Shown: piece by piece, positions 44,218-52,237 of the stretch
How the letters are laid out: the number at the start of each line of letters is the position of its first letter
How positions within the stretch are numbered: the stretch's first letter is position 1
Source of the DNA: an uncultured Verrucomicrobia subdivision 3 bacterium
Lineage (GTDB): Bacteria > Verrucomicrobiota > Verrucomicrobiia > Limisphaerales > UBA11358
Direction of reading: 5' to 3'
Length of the DNA: 64,000 bases
Assembly (NCBI GenBank): GCA_903922735.1
Contig: CAIXUZ010000076.1
Location: forward strand, 1-64,000
Notes under the pieces: model-generated
Database searches by the model: none
Told to the model about the DNA's origin: nothing
What the model saw: only the letters and a program-made list of their open reading frames with translations
Program-made: the position numbers and the translations under genes

Positions 44218-45759
44218 TTACTCCCACTCAATCGTCCCGGGCGGCTTGCTGGTGATGTCGAAGACACAGCGGTTCACGCCTTTCACTTCGTTGATGATGC
44301 GGCTGGCGAGTTTTTCCAGCAGGTCGTAGGGCAGCTTCACCCAGTCCGCGGTCATGCCGTCCTGCGATTCCACGGCGCGAATGGCGATGGTGTAATCGTA
44401 AGTGCGTTCATCGCCCATCACGCCCACGCTGCGCACGGGCAGCAACACGGCGAAGCTCTGCCAGATCTTGTAGTAAAGCCCGCTGGCCTTCATTTCCTCG
44501 ACGACGATGGAATCGGCGTTGCGGAGAATCTCGCAGCGCGAGGGCGAGACTTCACCGAGAATGCGCACGGCGAGGCCGGGGCCGGGGAACGGCTGGCGCC
44601 AGACGATTTCCTTGGGCAAACCGAGTTCGAGGCCGAGCAGGCGCACTTCATCCTTGAACAGGTTCTTGAGCGGCTCGACGAGTTGAAACTTCATGTTCTT
44701 CGGCAAACCGCCGACGTTGTGGTGGCTCTTGATAAGCGCGGCCGGATTGCCGGCAATCGGCACGGATTCGATAACATCGGGATACAGCGTGCCTTGCGCG
44801 AGGAATTTCGCCTGGCCGGCGCGCTTCGTGGCGGCCTGGAACACATCCACAAACGCCCGCCCGATGATCTTGCGCTTCGTCTCGGGATCGGTGACGCCCT
44901 TGAGTTTTTTCAGGAACAGCGCGGAGGCATTCTCATACTGCAACTTCATCTTGAAGTTGCGGCCGAACACTTCCTGCACCACGTCCGCCTCGCGGGCGCG
45001 GAGCAGACCGTTGTTGACGAAAATGCAGGTGAGCTGGCTGCCGATGGCCTTGTGCAGCAGCGCCGCCGCGACGCTGGAATCCACGCCGCCGCTCAAGCCG
45101 AGAATGACTTTTTCCCGGCCGACCTGCGCGCGGATTTCCTCGACGGCCTGTTCGAGATAATTCCGCATCGTCCAGTTTTTGCCGCAGCCGCAGACACCGT
45201 GGACGAAGTTGGCAAGGATTTCCTTGCCGCGCGGCGTGTGGACGACTTCGGGGTGGAATTGCAGGCCGAAAAATTTCTTCGCGCGGTTTTCAATCGCGGC
45301 GTATTCAGAATTTTCCGTGACGGCGACGGGCTTGAAGCCGTTCGGCAGCTTCGTCAGTTTGTCGCCGTGGGAATTCCAGACCTGGAGCGACTTCGGCAGT
45401 TGGGAAAACAGCGCGCAGGATTTGTCCTTGATGGTCAGTGTTCCTTTGCCGTATTCGCGCTTCTGGCCTTTCTCGACTTTGCCGCCGAGGAATTGCGCGA
45501 GCAGTTGCACGCCAAAGCAGATGCCGAGCACGGGCACGCCGAGATTGAAAATGTTTTTATCCGGCAGCGGCGCCTTGGGCGCATACACGCTGGACGGCCC
45601 TCCGGACAGGATGATGCCGCTCGGCTTCATCGCCGCGATCTGGGCGGCGGGCGTGTTGAAGTGGACGATGGTGGAATAGACGTTGCACTCGCGGACGCGC
45701 CGGGCGATGACCTGCGTGTATTGCGAGCCAAAATCAAGGATGACGATTTGTTCGTTCAT
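44218..45759 (-). CDS. guaA: GMP synthase (glutamine-hydrolysing)
   Basis: A 513-residue enzyme turning XMP into GMP. The N-terminal class I glutaminase has the nucleophile Cys in [17 protein letters not shown] and the His-Glu in QFHPEVVHT. The ATP pyrophosphatase domain has the PP-loop [21 protein letters not shown]. The C-terminal dimerisation domain follows to the final PPGTIEWE. Length is normal. Its start is only 13 bp from the start chosen for the divergent glycosyltransferase gene. Confidence 0.97.
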   Translation of the reverse strand: MNEQIVILDFGSQYTQVIARRVRECNVYSTIVHFNTPAAQIAAMKPSGIILSGGPSSVYAPKAPLPDKNIFNLGVPVLGICFGVQLLAQFLGGKVEKGQKREYGKGTLTIKDKSCALFSQLPKSLQVWNSHGDKLTKLPNGFKPVAVTENSEYAAIENRAKKFFGLQFHPEVVHTPRGKEILANFVHGVCGCGKNWTMRNYLEQAVEEIRAQVGREKVILGLSGGVDSSVAAALLHKAIGSQLTCIFVNNGLLRAREADVVQEVFGRNFKMKLQYENASALFLKKLKGVTDPETKRKIIGRAFVDVFQAATKRAGQAKFLAQGTLYPDVIESVPIAGNPAALIKSHHNVGGLPKNMKFQLVEPLKNLFKDEVRLLGLELGLPKEIVWRQPFPGPGLAVRILGEVSPSRCEILRNADSIVVEEMKASGLYYKIWQSFAVLLPVRSVGVMGDERTYDYTIAIRAVESQDGMTADWVKLPYDLLEKLASRIINEVKGVNRCVFDITSKPPGTIEWE

Positions 45760-45772
45760 GGATAAAACGGAA

Positions 45773-47485
45773 ATGAATTCTCTTTCGCCGGAGGGTGGTT
45801 GGCGAGCGAAAAAAGTTTTCCCCGACCCGAATCTCGACTACAACGCCTCCGTGCTTGAGCGAATTTACCGCTATTTCACCGCCCGCCCGCATCTGACCCT
45901 GACGCTGGCGGTGGCCGGATTGCTGGGGCCGTTTATCGACAAACCCTTCCACATTGACGATCCGCTTTTCGTCCGGGTGGCGCAGCATATCTGGGCGCAG
46001 CCACTGGATCCGTTCGGTTTCAGCATGAACTGGTATGGCGTGCCCTGTCCGATGTGGGATGCCACAGAAAATCCGCCAGTGGCCTGCTATTTTCTGGCGC
46101 TAGTGGGCGGTGCGCTCGGCTGGAGCGAAGTGACGCTGCATCTGGCCTTTCTGCTTCCAGCGCTGGCGGTGGTTTTCGGGACGCACCGGCTGGCCAAAAG
46201 GTTCTGCCGCCGGCCGCTGGTCGCCGCCCTGGCCACGGCGGTGATGCCGGCGTTTGTGGTGTCGGGCACGACATTGATGTGCGATATGCTGATGCTGGCT
46301 TTCTGGACGTGGGCGATGGTTTCCTGGCTGGAAGGTTTGAAGGAAGATCGCGGCGGAAAATTATTTTTAGCCGCGCTGCTGATGACGCTGGCCATGTTCA
46401 CAAAATACTTCGGCTTCTGCGTCGTGCCGCTGCTGGTGGCGTGGAGTCTGTCACAAAAAAAACGGTTCCAGGACTGGGCCGGCTATTTCCTGCTGCCGCT
46501 GGCGGCGCTGGCCGCATATCAATGGTGGACCCGGGAAGTCTATGGGCTGCCGCTGTTTTCGGCGGCGTCCAATTTCGCCTGGTCCGCCGGAAGCCCGCGG
46601 TTTTTTCCACGGATGATTTCCCTGCTGCAAACATTGACCTTCACCGGCGGATGTCTGGCGGCGGTGATGTTTCTGTCGCCCCAAATCTGGTCATGGCGCA
46701 AAATCACCGTGGCGGCGGCAATCACCGCCGCCGGCTCGCTGGCGATTTTCGCTGCGGGCATGATGCAACGGCGCTATCCGTGGCTCGATATTCCGGTCCG
46801 TCCGCTGGTGGAAATCCAGATCAGCTTCTGGGCCATCGGCGGCGTCATGGTGCTGCTGCTCGTGGCGGAAGAATGGCGACAACGCGATGCCGACGGCTGG
46901 CTGCCGGGGTTGTGGGTGGCGGGAACTTTTCTGTTCGCCGCCTTGTTCAACTGGACGGTCAACGGCCGCACCATTTTGCCGATGGCTCCGGCCGTGGGAA
47001 TTTTACTGGCGCGTCGGCTGCCTCCGGTATCCGGCGGGCGGGTAGGAGCGGCACTGGGCTTGAGCGCGGTGCTGGCGTTGCTGGTCGCCCGCGCCGATTA
47101 TTGCTATGCCGCCACCGCGCGGACAGGGGCGTTGCAAGTGTTGTCGCGCCAGGCCGGGCAAGCAAAGCCGCTATGGTTTCAAGGGCACTGGGGATTTCAG
47201 GCATACCTGGAAGCGGGCGGCGCGCGGCCGATGAACTTGAAAGATCCAACGTTGAAAACGAGTGACCCGCTGGCGATTCATCTGCAAAACACCAGCGTCA
47301 TGCCGCCCGCCACCAATCAAGCCACGGTGATTGATCGGTTTGATTTGCCATCGCCACGCTGGTTGGCCAACTGGAATCGCGCCGCCGGGGCCGGCTTTTA
47401 TGCGGCAACTCTGGGCCCGCTGCCGTTCAGTTTCGGGCATGTGCCGCCCGAGGAGTTTGTCATCTTCCGCTGGCTGGCGCGGTGA
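45773..47485 (+). CDS. GT39-like polytopic membrane glycosyltransferase
   Basis: A 570-residue protein with about twelve hydrophobic segments, of the ArnT/PMT class that use lipid-linked sugar donors. The catalytic first loop holds [16 protein letters not shown] with the conserved acidic pair, and a second loop has [19 protein letters not shown]. The C-terminal part is a soluble periplasmic domain ([18 protein letters not shown] to the end). The donor and acceptor cannot be read. The start is uncertain: an in-frame GTG at 45851 would leave room for promoters between this gene and divergent guaA. Confidence 0.8.
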   Translation: MNSLSPEGGWRAKKVFPDPNLDYNASVLERIYRYFTARPHLTLTLAVAGLLGPFIDKPFHIDDPLFVRVAQHIWAQPLDPFGFSMNWYGVPCPMWDATENPPVACYFLALVGGALGWSEVTLHLAFLLPALAVVFGTHRLAKRFCRRPLVAALATAVMPAFVVSGTTLMCDMLMLAFWTWAMVSWLEGLKEDRGGKLFLAALLMTLAMFTKYFGFCVVPLLVAWSLSQKKRFQDWAGYFLLPLAALAAYQWWTREVYGLPLFSAASNFAWSAGSPRFFPRMISLLQTLTFTGGCLAAVMFLSPQIWSWRKITVAAAITAAGSLAIFAAGMMQRRYPWLDIPVRPLVEIQISFWAIGGVMVLLLVAEEWRQRDADGWLPGLWVAGTFLFAALFNWTVNGRTILPMAPAVGILLARRLPPVSGGRVGAALGLSAVLALLVARADYCYAATARTGALQVLSRQAGQAKPLWFQGHWGFQAYLEAGGARPMNLKDPTLKTSDPLAIHLQNTSVMPPATNQATVIDRFDLPSPRWLANWNRAAGAGFYAATLGPLPFSFGHVPPEEFVIFRWLAR

Positions 47486-48034
47486 TCATGGCTTCGGTAC
47501 ATAATCGCTGTAATGCCGGGTCGCGCAATCAGGGCAGAGGCCGTGGGTGAAAACCGCCTGGGAATGGCCGGAGATATAATTTTCCAGCGGCACCCATTCG
47601 CTCTTTTCGTTCCGGATGCATTTGCAGAAAGAGCAGATGGGCAACATGCCTTCCAGCGCCTGAACCCGCTTGCGCAACTGGCGCGACTGGCGCCCAAGCT
47701 GATGAGTCAGTGCGGCCAGCAGCATCAGCACGAAAAATTGAATCAGCGCGTCGGCGACGTCGGTGGCGGGAATCGGCCTCCAATCGAAGACAACACCGTG
47801 AGCCAAGCGCGACAGCGACAGCCCGCCCGCACATACCAGCGAAAACCAGACATTGCGATTCCATGCCACCAGCATCACCGGAAATACAAACACAAACGGA
47901 AACACCAGTAGCGGCACCAACTCCCAGTCCAGCGCCGCAAAGACCAAGCATAGGATCAACATGAACCACGCCCGATTCCAAAGTCCACGCTCGAAAGGCA
48001 GAATGCCGTTTTGGTTGAAAGTTGGCTCCCTCAT
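47486..48034 (-). CDS. Four-TM protein with a C-terminal CxxC...CxxC domain
   Basis: A 182-residue protein. Hydrophobic helices lie at about 22-37, 41-57, 62-80 and 94-112; a short coiled coil (QLGRQSRQLRKRVQALEGM, 112-130) leads to a C-terminal domain with C134-x-x-C137 (LPICSFCKCIRNE) and C167-x-x-C170 (FTHGLCPDC). This LPIC-x-x-C ... HGxCPxC domain is common after PAS or receiver domains in two-component proteins, where it looks like a zinc site of unknown role. Here it is attached to a small membrane module instead. It is the last gene of a recG operon, 2 bp after the lipoprotein gene. Confidence 0.75.
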   Translation of the reverse strand: MREPTFNQNGILPFERGLWNRAWFMLILCLVFAALDWELVPLLVFPFVFVFPVMLVAWNRNVWFSLVCAGGLSLSRLAHGVVFDWRPIPATDVADALIQFFVLMLLAALTHQLGRQSRQLRKRVQALEGMLPICSFCKCIRNEKSEWVPLENYISGHSQAVFTHGLCPDCATRHYSDYVPKP

Positions 48035-48036
48035 GC

Positions 48037-48378
48037 TTATTGTTTCGCCACAGATACGGTAGCCGTATCAGGGCTATAGACAATTTTGTAGCCGCGGGGC
48101 GGCTCCGGGATTTTCGCAAGGTAATTCGGCACCAGCTCTTGCAAGGTTTTGGGCAGATGACCTTCCTGCACGTTGAACATCTGAATCGCCTGATTAATGG
48201 AGGAAACATCAACCACCTTTACCGCCAGTTTTTGCGACTGCACCACGCCGCCCACATAATTCGCCGGAGCGGAAGCCACCTCATCCGCCGCCTTGACCAC
48301 CTGCGAAGTTTTTGAATTGTCGCCGCAACCCGCCAGACCCACCGCGGACGCCATCAGGATTAAGACAGGCATTCTCAT
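48037..48378 (-). CDS. Small lipoprotein with pseudopilin-like C-terminus
   Basis: A 113-residue protein with a lipoprotein signal (MRMPVLILMASAVGLAGC, lipobox GLAGC). The mature part has a helix (VDVSSINQAIQMFNVQEGHLPKTLQELVPNYLAKIPEPPRGYKI) that resembles the C-terminal half of type II secretion pseudopilins (the ...EGxyPxxLxxL... pattern), then a short beta ending (VYSPDTATVSVAKQ). It starts 4 bp after the recG stop. The function is unknown. Confidence 0.7.
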   Translation of the reverse strand: MRMPVLILMASAVGLAGCGDNSKTSQVVKAADEVASAPANYVGGVVQSQKLAVKVVDVSSINQAIQMFNVQEGHLPKTLQELVPNYLAKIPEPPRGYKIVYSPDTATVSVAKQ

Positions 48379-48382
48379 GGCT

Positions 48383-50509
48383 TTAACTTACCTTTGTCCG
48401 CCGGAAATCCAAATGTAATTTCGCCAAATCGCGCGCCTGCCGGATCAGGTTCAAATCCTCGACCAGATTGCCAAACCGCAGCTTCATCGCGCCGCTCTGC
48501 TGCTGGCCGAGCATTTCCCCCGGGCCGCGCAACTTCAAATCCGCCTCCGCGATTTTGAAGCCATCGCCGGTCTGCTCCAGGATTTCAAGACGCGACTGCG
48601 CCTCCTCGTTTTGCTTGTCTGAAATCAAAATGCAAAAACTCTCATGCGCCCCGCGCCCGATGCGTCCGCGCAACTGGTGCAACTGCGCCAAACCGAAATA
48701 CTCCGCGTTCTCGATCAGCATCACCGTGGCGTTGGGCACGTCCACACCGACCTCGATGAGCGAGGTGGCGACCAGCGCCTGAATCTGGTTGGCGCAAAAC
48801 TCCGCCATGATCGCCTCTTTCCCGGCCGGCTTGATGCGCCCGTGCAGCAAGCCGACTTTGAAAGGGGACAGCGCCTTTTGCACGCTGGCAAATTCCTTCG
48901 TCACCGCCTTGATGTCCTTGTCCGTGTCGGCGACATCGACGCGGGGATAAACAATGTAAGCCTGTCGGCCGGCAGCAATTTTTTCGCGGATAAAATCAAA
49001 CACCTTCGGCAACTTGTCCGTCGCCCGGACGAAAGTCTTGATCGCGCCGCGGCCGCCGGGCATTTCATCAATCACCGAAACATCGAGGTCGCCATACAGG
49101 GTCAGCCCCAGCGTGCGCGGGATCGGGGTCGCCGTCATCACCAGCAGATGCGGGTAATGGCCTTTGCGCACGAGGGTTTCGCGCTGCGACACGCCGAACT
49201 TGTGCTGCTCGTCAATGATCACGAGGCCGAGCTTCGGCAAGTCAAAACCCGCGGTGAAAAGTGCGTGCGTGCCGATGAAAAGCGATGCGGGAGGCGGGAG
49301 GCGGGAGGCTGCCTTAGGTGAGCCTTCGGGGTTGGAAGTTGAAGATTGAACGGCGAAGGTTTTCTTGCTCCCAGTCTGCAGTTCCACTTTCACGCCCAGC
49401 GGGTCAAACCATTTTGTGAAATTCCGATAGTGCTGCTCCGCCAGGATTTCCGTAGGGGCCATGAGCGCGACGCTAAAACCGCTTTCCAGCGCCATTAAAG
49501 CGCTGCAGGCCGCCACCGCCGTCTTGCCGGAGCCGACATCGCCTTGCAACAGCCGCCGCATCGGATGTGCGCCGCCCAAGTCGCCGCGGATTTCCCGCAG
49601 CACATGGGTCTGCGCGGCGGTCAGCTTGAAACCCAGCGCCGCGAGAAAAGGTTTCATTAAACGATTGTCGCCGCTGCACGGCAGCGCCTTTGCGCTGGCC
49701 TCGAATTTTCTCCGGCGCGACTGGATCCGGGTTTGCAACGCCACGAATTCATCCAGGGCCAATCTTTGCCGCGCGATTTCCACGTCGGTCAATTCCTCGG
49801 GAAAATGGATCATCCGCACGGCGTTGGCGCGCGCGGGCAAAAGAGTTGAAGGTTGAAGGTTGAAGGTTGAAGGTTTTTCTGCGCGCGGGGCCTGGCCAAT
49901 TTCAACCGGCAACCGGCAACCGGCAACTGGCAACTTCGACCACGTCGGATCCTCAATTTGCGTCTCATATTTTTCCAGCGCCCGCCAGACCAGCGCACGC
50001 ATCACCCGCGCCGTGAGTCCGTCCGTGAGCGGATGCACCGGCGCAATGCGGTTGACGTGGATAAATTCGTCGTCGCCCGGCTCGACCAGTTCCGTTTCCG
50101 GATGGTCGATGTTGCGCGGGCGCAGCGAATCCGGTTTGCCAAAGACGAGGAATTCGCGGCCCACGGTGAACCAGTCTTCCATCCACGGCTGGGCCTGCCA
50201 CCAGCGGCAATGCAGCAGGGCCGTGCCGTCGTCGAACACGCATTCAAACATGGCCCGCACGCCCTTGCGAAAACGCTTCACGCCGGCAGCGACAATTTTC
50301 CCGCGCACCGTCGCCGCTTCCTTAAGTTTCAAATCACGGATGGGGAGAAATTTCCGGCGATCCTCATAACGGCGCGGCTTGTGCAGCAGCAAATCTTCGA
50401 CGGTGAAAATATCCAGCCGCGCCAGCAACCGGGCGCGTTCCTCGCCCACGCCCCAAAGCGAGGTGATGGGCGCGGCGAGCGGGGAAATCGGGTTTTCCGG
50501 CGCGGACAT
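48383..50509 (-). CDS. recG: ATP-dependent DNA helicase RecG
   Basis: A 708-residue helicase that regresses stalled forks and processes branched DNA. The start MSAPENPISPLAAPI is used; an extension is possible. N-terminal wedge domain: TVRGKIVAAGVKRFRKGVRAMFECVFDDGTALLHCRWW. Motif I is LLQGDVGSGKTAVA, followed by APTEILAEQH, IIDEQHKFGVSQRE (motif II), VMTATPIPRT (motif III) and LRGRIGRGAHESFCILI. Two surface loops, about residues 194-222 and 387-408, are encoded by seven-base repeats and look like in-frame insertions. It shares an operon with two small downstream genes. Confidence 0.95.
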   Translation of the reverse strand: MSAPENPISPLAAPITSLWGVGEERARLLARLDIFTVEDLLLHKPRRYEDRRKFLPIRDLKLKEAATVRGKIVAAGVKRFRKGVRAMFECVFDDGTALLHCRWWQAQPWMEDWFTVGREFLVFGKPDSLRPRNIDHPETELVEPGDDEFIHVNRIAPVHPLTDGLTARVMRALVWRALEKYETQIEDPTWSKLPVAGCRLPVEIGQAPRAEKPSTFNLQPSTLLPARANAVRMIHFPEELTDVEIARQRLALDEFVALQTRIQSRRRKFEASAKALPCSGDNRLMKPFLAALGFKLTAAQTHVLREIRGDLGGAHPMRRLLQGDVGSGKTAVAACSALMALESGFSVALMAPTEILAEQHYRNFTKWFDPLGVKVELQTGSKKTFAVQSSTSNPEGSPKAASRLPPPASLFIGTHALFTAGFDLPKLGLVIIDEQHKFGVSQRETLVRKGHYPHLLVMTATPIPRTLGLTLYGDLDVSVIDEMPGGRGAIKTFVRATDKLPKVFDFIREKIAAGRQAYIVYPRVDVADTDKDIKAVTKEFASVQKALSPFKVGLLHGRIKPAGKEAIMAEFCANQIQALVATSLIEVGVDVPNATVMLIENAEYFGLAQLHQLRGRIGRGAHESFCILISDKQNEEAQSRLEILEQTGDGFKIAEADLKLRGPGEMLGQQQSGAMKLRFGNLVEDLNLIRQARDLAKLHLDFRRTKVS
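49287..49351. repeat. In-frame heptanucleotide repeat inside recG (helicase domain loop)
   Basis: GCGGGAG three times at 49287-49307, then a 23-bp linker, then GTTGGAA, GTTGAAG, ATTGAAC (49331-49351). On the coding strand this encodes the loop before the FIGTHALF strand. Together with the array at 49845-49934 it adds Pro/Ser-rich residues that other RecG proteins lack at these sites. Confidence 0.75.
49845..49934. repeat. In-frame heptanucleotide repeats inside recG (after the wedge domain)
   Basis: GTTGAAG four times (49845-49872), a 30-bp linker, then CAACCGG three times and CAACTGG once (49903-49930) plus CAAC. The coding strand reads PVAGCRLPVE and STFNLQPSTL, the usual translations of such heptamers. 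The frame stays open across the block. Confidence 0.8.
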
Positions 50510-50534
50510 TGCCCGCACGATACAAACCGGCGAA

Positions 50535-51317
50535 TCAAATCTCAATCACGGTGATTTCAGGGCGACAATTAAAGCGAAAATCATAACCGTAAATGTAACC
50601 AATGCCGGAATTGACATAGAGCGGTCCAGCCCGGGTCTGAAACAGGCCGAGATCGTATTCATCCACGCCAAAAGGCACCATCAGCGATCCATAAAACGGA
50701 ACCCGCACCTGCCCGCCATGAGAATGCCCGGCCAGCATCAAGTCAAATTTCTGATTGCCAAGTTTTTTTACCCAGGCCGGATAATGCATGAGTAGAATGT
50801 TGGTCGCAGCTGAATCAAGCGGTATTTGAGCCTGGTTGTCATGGCTGCAGGTGATGCCGGTGAGATTAATTTTCCCATCAGCGATGGTGCGCTGTTCGTC
50901 CAGCAACCACGCGCCGCCGCTGGCGTTGAAACATTTATGAATCGGCTTAAACGCAACCTTGCTCCAATAATCGTGATTGCCCGGCACCCCAAACATTGGC
51001 GATTTAATGCCGGATAAAATCTCCAATGCCTCGCCCAAATACTTTTCCTCCTCGATGATGTCTCCGGTAAAACAAACAAAATCCGGAGCCAAAGAATTTA
51101 TTTTTCCGACCACTGACTTTAGATAAACAAGGTCGCCCTTGTGGTGTAAATCAGTGAAGTGAACCAGCCGGTGCGTCGGAAGATTGTTGCCAATCCGCAG
51201 TTTTCGAACTTTCAACCAGGTCGGCTCGATTAACCTGGCATCGGCAATGAGCGCACCCGGTGCCGCCAAAAGGGCGGCGGTGATAAATCGGCGACGGCTG
51301 ACGCGCGAAAACGTCAC
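50535..51317 (-). CDS. YaeI-like membrane-associated metallophosphoesterase
   Basis: A 260-residue protein beginning at a GTG (MTFSRVSRRRFITAALLAAP), with a twin-arginine-like SRRRFI signal or membrane anchor. It has the metallophosphoesterase motifs: HFTDLHHKGD, CFTGDIIEE, VPGNHDYWS, LLMHYP and LAGHSHGGQVRVPF. YaeI-type enzymes hydrolyse phosphodiesters, with lipid-linked substrates suggested. It overlaps nothing: 25 bp to recG downstream and 8 bp to the esterase upstream. Confidence 0.88.
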   Translation of the reverse strand: MTFSRVSRRRFITAALLAAPGALIADARLIEPTWLKVRKLRIGNNLPTHRLVHFTDLHHKGDLVYLKSVVGKINSLAPDFVCFTGDIIEEEKYLGEALEILSGIKSPMFGVPGNHDYWSKVAFKPIHKCFNASGGAWLLDEQRTIADGKINLTGITCSHDNQAQIPLDSAATNILLMHYPAWVKKLGNQKFDLMLAGHSHGGQVRVPFYGSLMVPFGVDEYDLGLFQTRAGPLYVNSGIGYIYGYDFRFNCRPEITVIEI

Positions 51318-51325
51318 AACCGCTT

Positions 51326-52222
51326 TTATCTGACAAACCCCTGAACCTTCAGCCAAAAAAGGCAGTCGCCTGCCCACGGATGCGGATTGGCAAAGGGCGG
51401 CTTGGCTTTGAGCCCAATGCCGTGGCGGCCTTGTTGGTAAATGTGCAAATCAAAAGGAACGCGATTTTTTCTCAGTGCTTCGGCGAACAAAAGGGTGTTT
51501 TCCAGCGGCACGGCCTGGTCTTCAAAGGTGGACCACAAAAAACATGGCGGCGTGTTGGTGGTCACTTGCAGTTCGTTGGAAAGCAGTTTCACCAGTTCCG
51601 GCGCCGGGGTTTTCCCCAGCAGATTATTCTTCGAGCCTTGGTGGGTGAATTCCCCCAGCGAAATCACGGCGTAGCAAAGAATCCCCAAATCCGGACGCGA
51701 GCTTTGTCGTTCAACCGGGTCTTTGGCCGAGGCGTTGCCCGAATCGAAATGGGTCACCAAGGTGGAAGCCAGATGTCCGCCGGCCGAGGAGCCCATGATG
51801 CCGACGCGGCGCGCATCGACCTTGAATTCATCCGCATGCGCCCGCACCCAGCGCACGGCGCGGGCGGCATCATTGAGCATGGCGGGATGCCGATAGCCAT
51901 TGGAACCGAGACGATATTTCAAAACGAAACAAGTGACGCCATGCTGGTTCAACCAGAGCGCATAGTCATTGCCTTCGTGGGGTGCGAGCGCGCCATAACC
52001 GCCGCCCGGGCAGATCACCATCGCAGCGCCGGAGCTATTGGTGCCGTCCGGTAAATAGGGGGTGAGCGTGGGGATGTCGCTGGCGGAGCTGCCCAGCGCG
52101 CCGGGCGCGCCATCGGGCCAGAGTGGAACGGGTTTTTGCATTTCAGCGCGGGAAAAAGTAAGTGACAACAACAAGAGGGTCGAGGCCGCAGTCAGATAAA
52201 CAGGGCGGATATTAAGTTTCAT
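51326..52222 (-). CDS. Secreted alpha/beta hydrolase, probable carbohydrate esterase
   Basis: A 298-residue protein with a signal peptide (MKLNIRPVYLTAASTLLLLS, cleaved near SRAEMQ). It shows the oxyanion motif VICPGGGYGAL, nucleophile Ser in GIMGSSAGGHLAST, Asp in TFEDQAVPLENTL and His in QQGRHGIGL, the catalytic triad of the xylan-esterase-like (BD-FAE/Axe) group. It lies 16 bp downstream of the beta-helix gene on the same strand, which suggests joint action on an acylated polysaccharide. The substrate is inferred only. Confidence 0.8.
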   Translation of the reverse strand: MKLNIRPVYLTAASTLLLLSLTFSRAEMQKPVPLWPDGAPGALGSSASDIPTLTPYLPDGTNSSGAAMVICPGGGYGALAPHEGNDYALWLNQHGVTCFVLKYRLGSNGYRHPAMLNDAARAVRWVRAHADEFKVDARRVGIMGSSAGGHLASTLVTHFDSGNASAKDPVERQSSRPDLGILCYAVISLGEFTHQGSKNNLLGKTPAPELVKLLSNELQVTTNTPPCFLWSTFEDQAVPLENTLLFAEALRKNRVPFDLHIYQQGRHGIGLKAKPPFANPHPWAGDCLFWLKVQGFVR

Positions 52223-52237
52223 ATTAATTTTTGTTTT

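Noticed and set aside
49287-49934. CRISPR-like array in recG
   Set aside because: Units are seven bases, contiguous, without spacers, and inside a gene.
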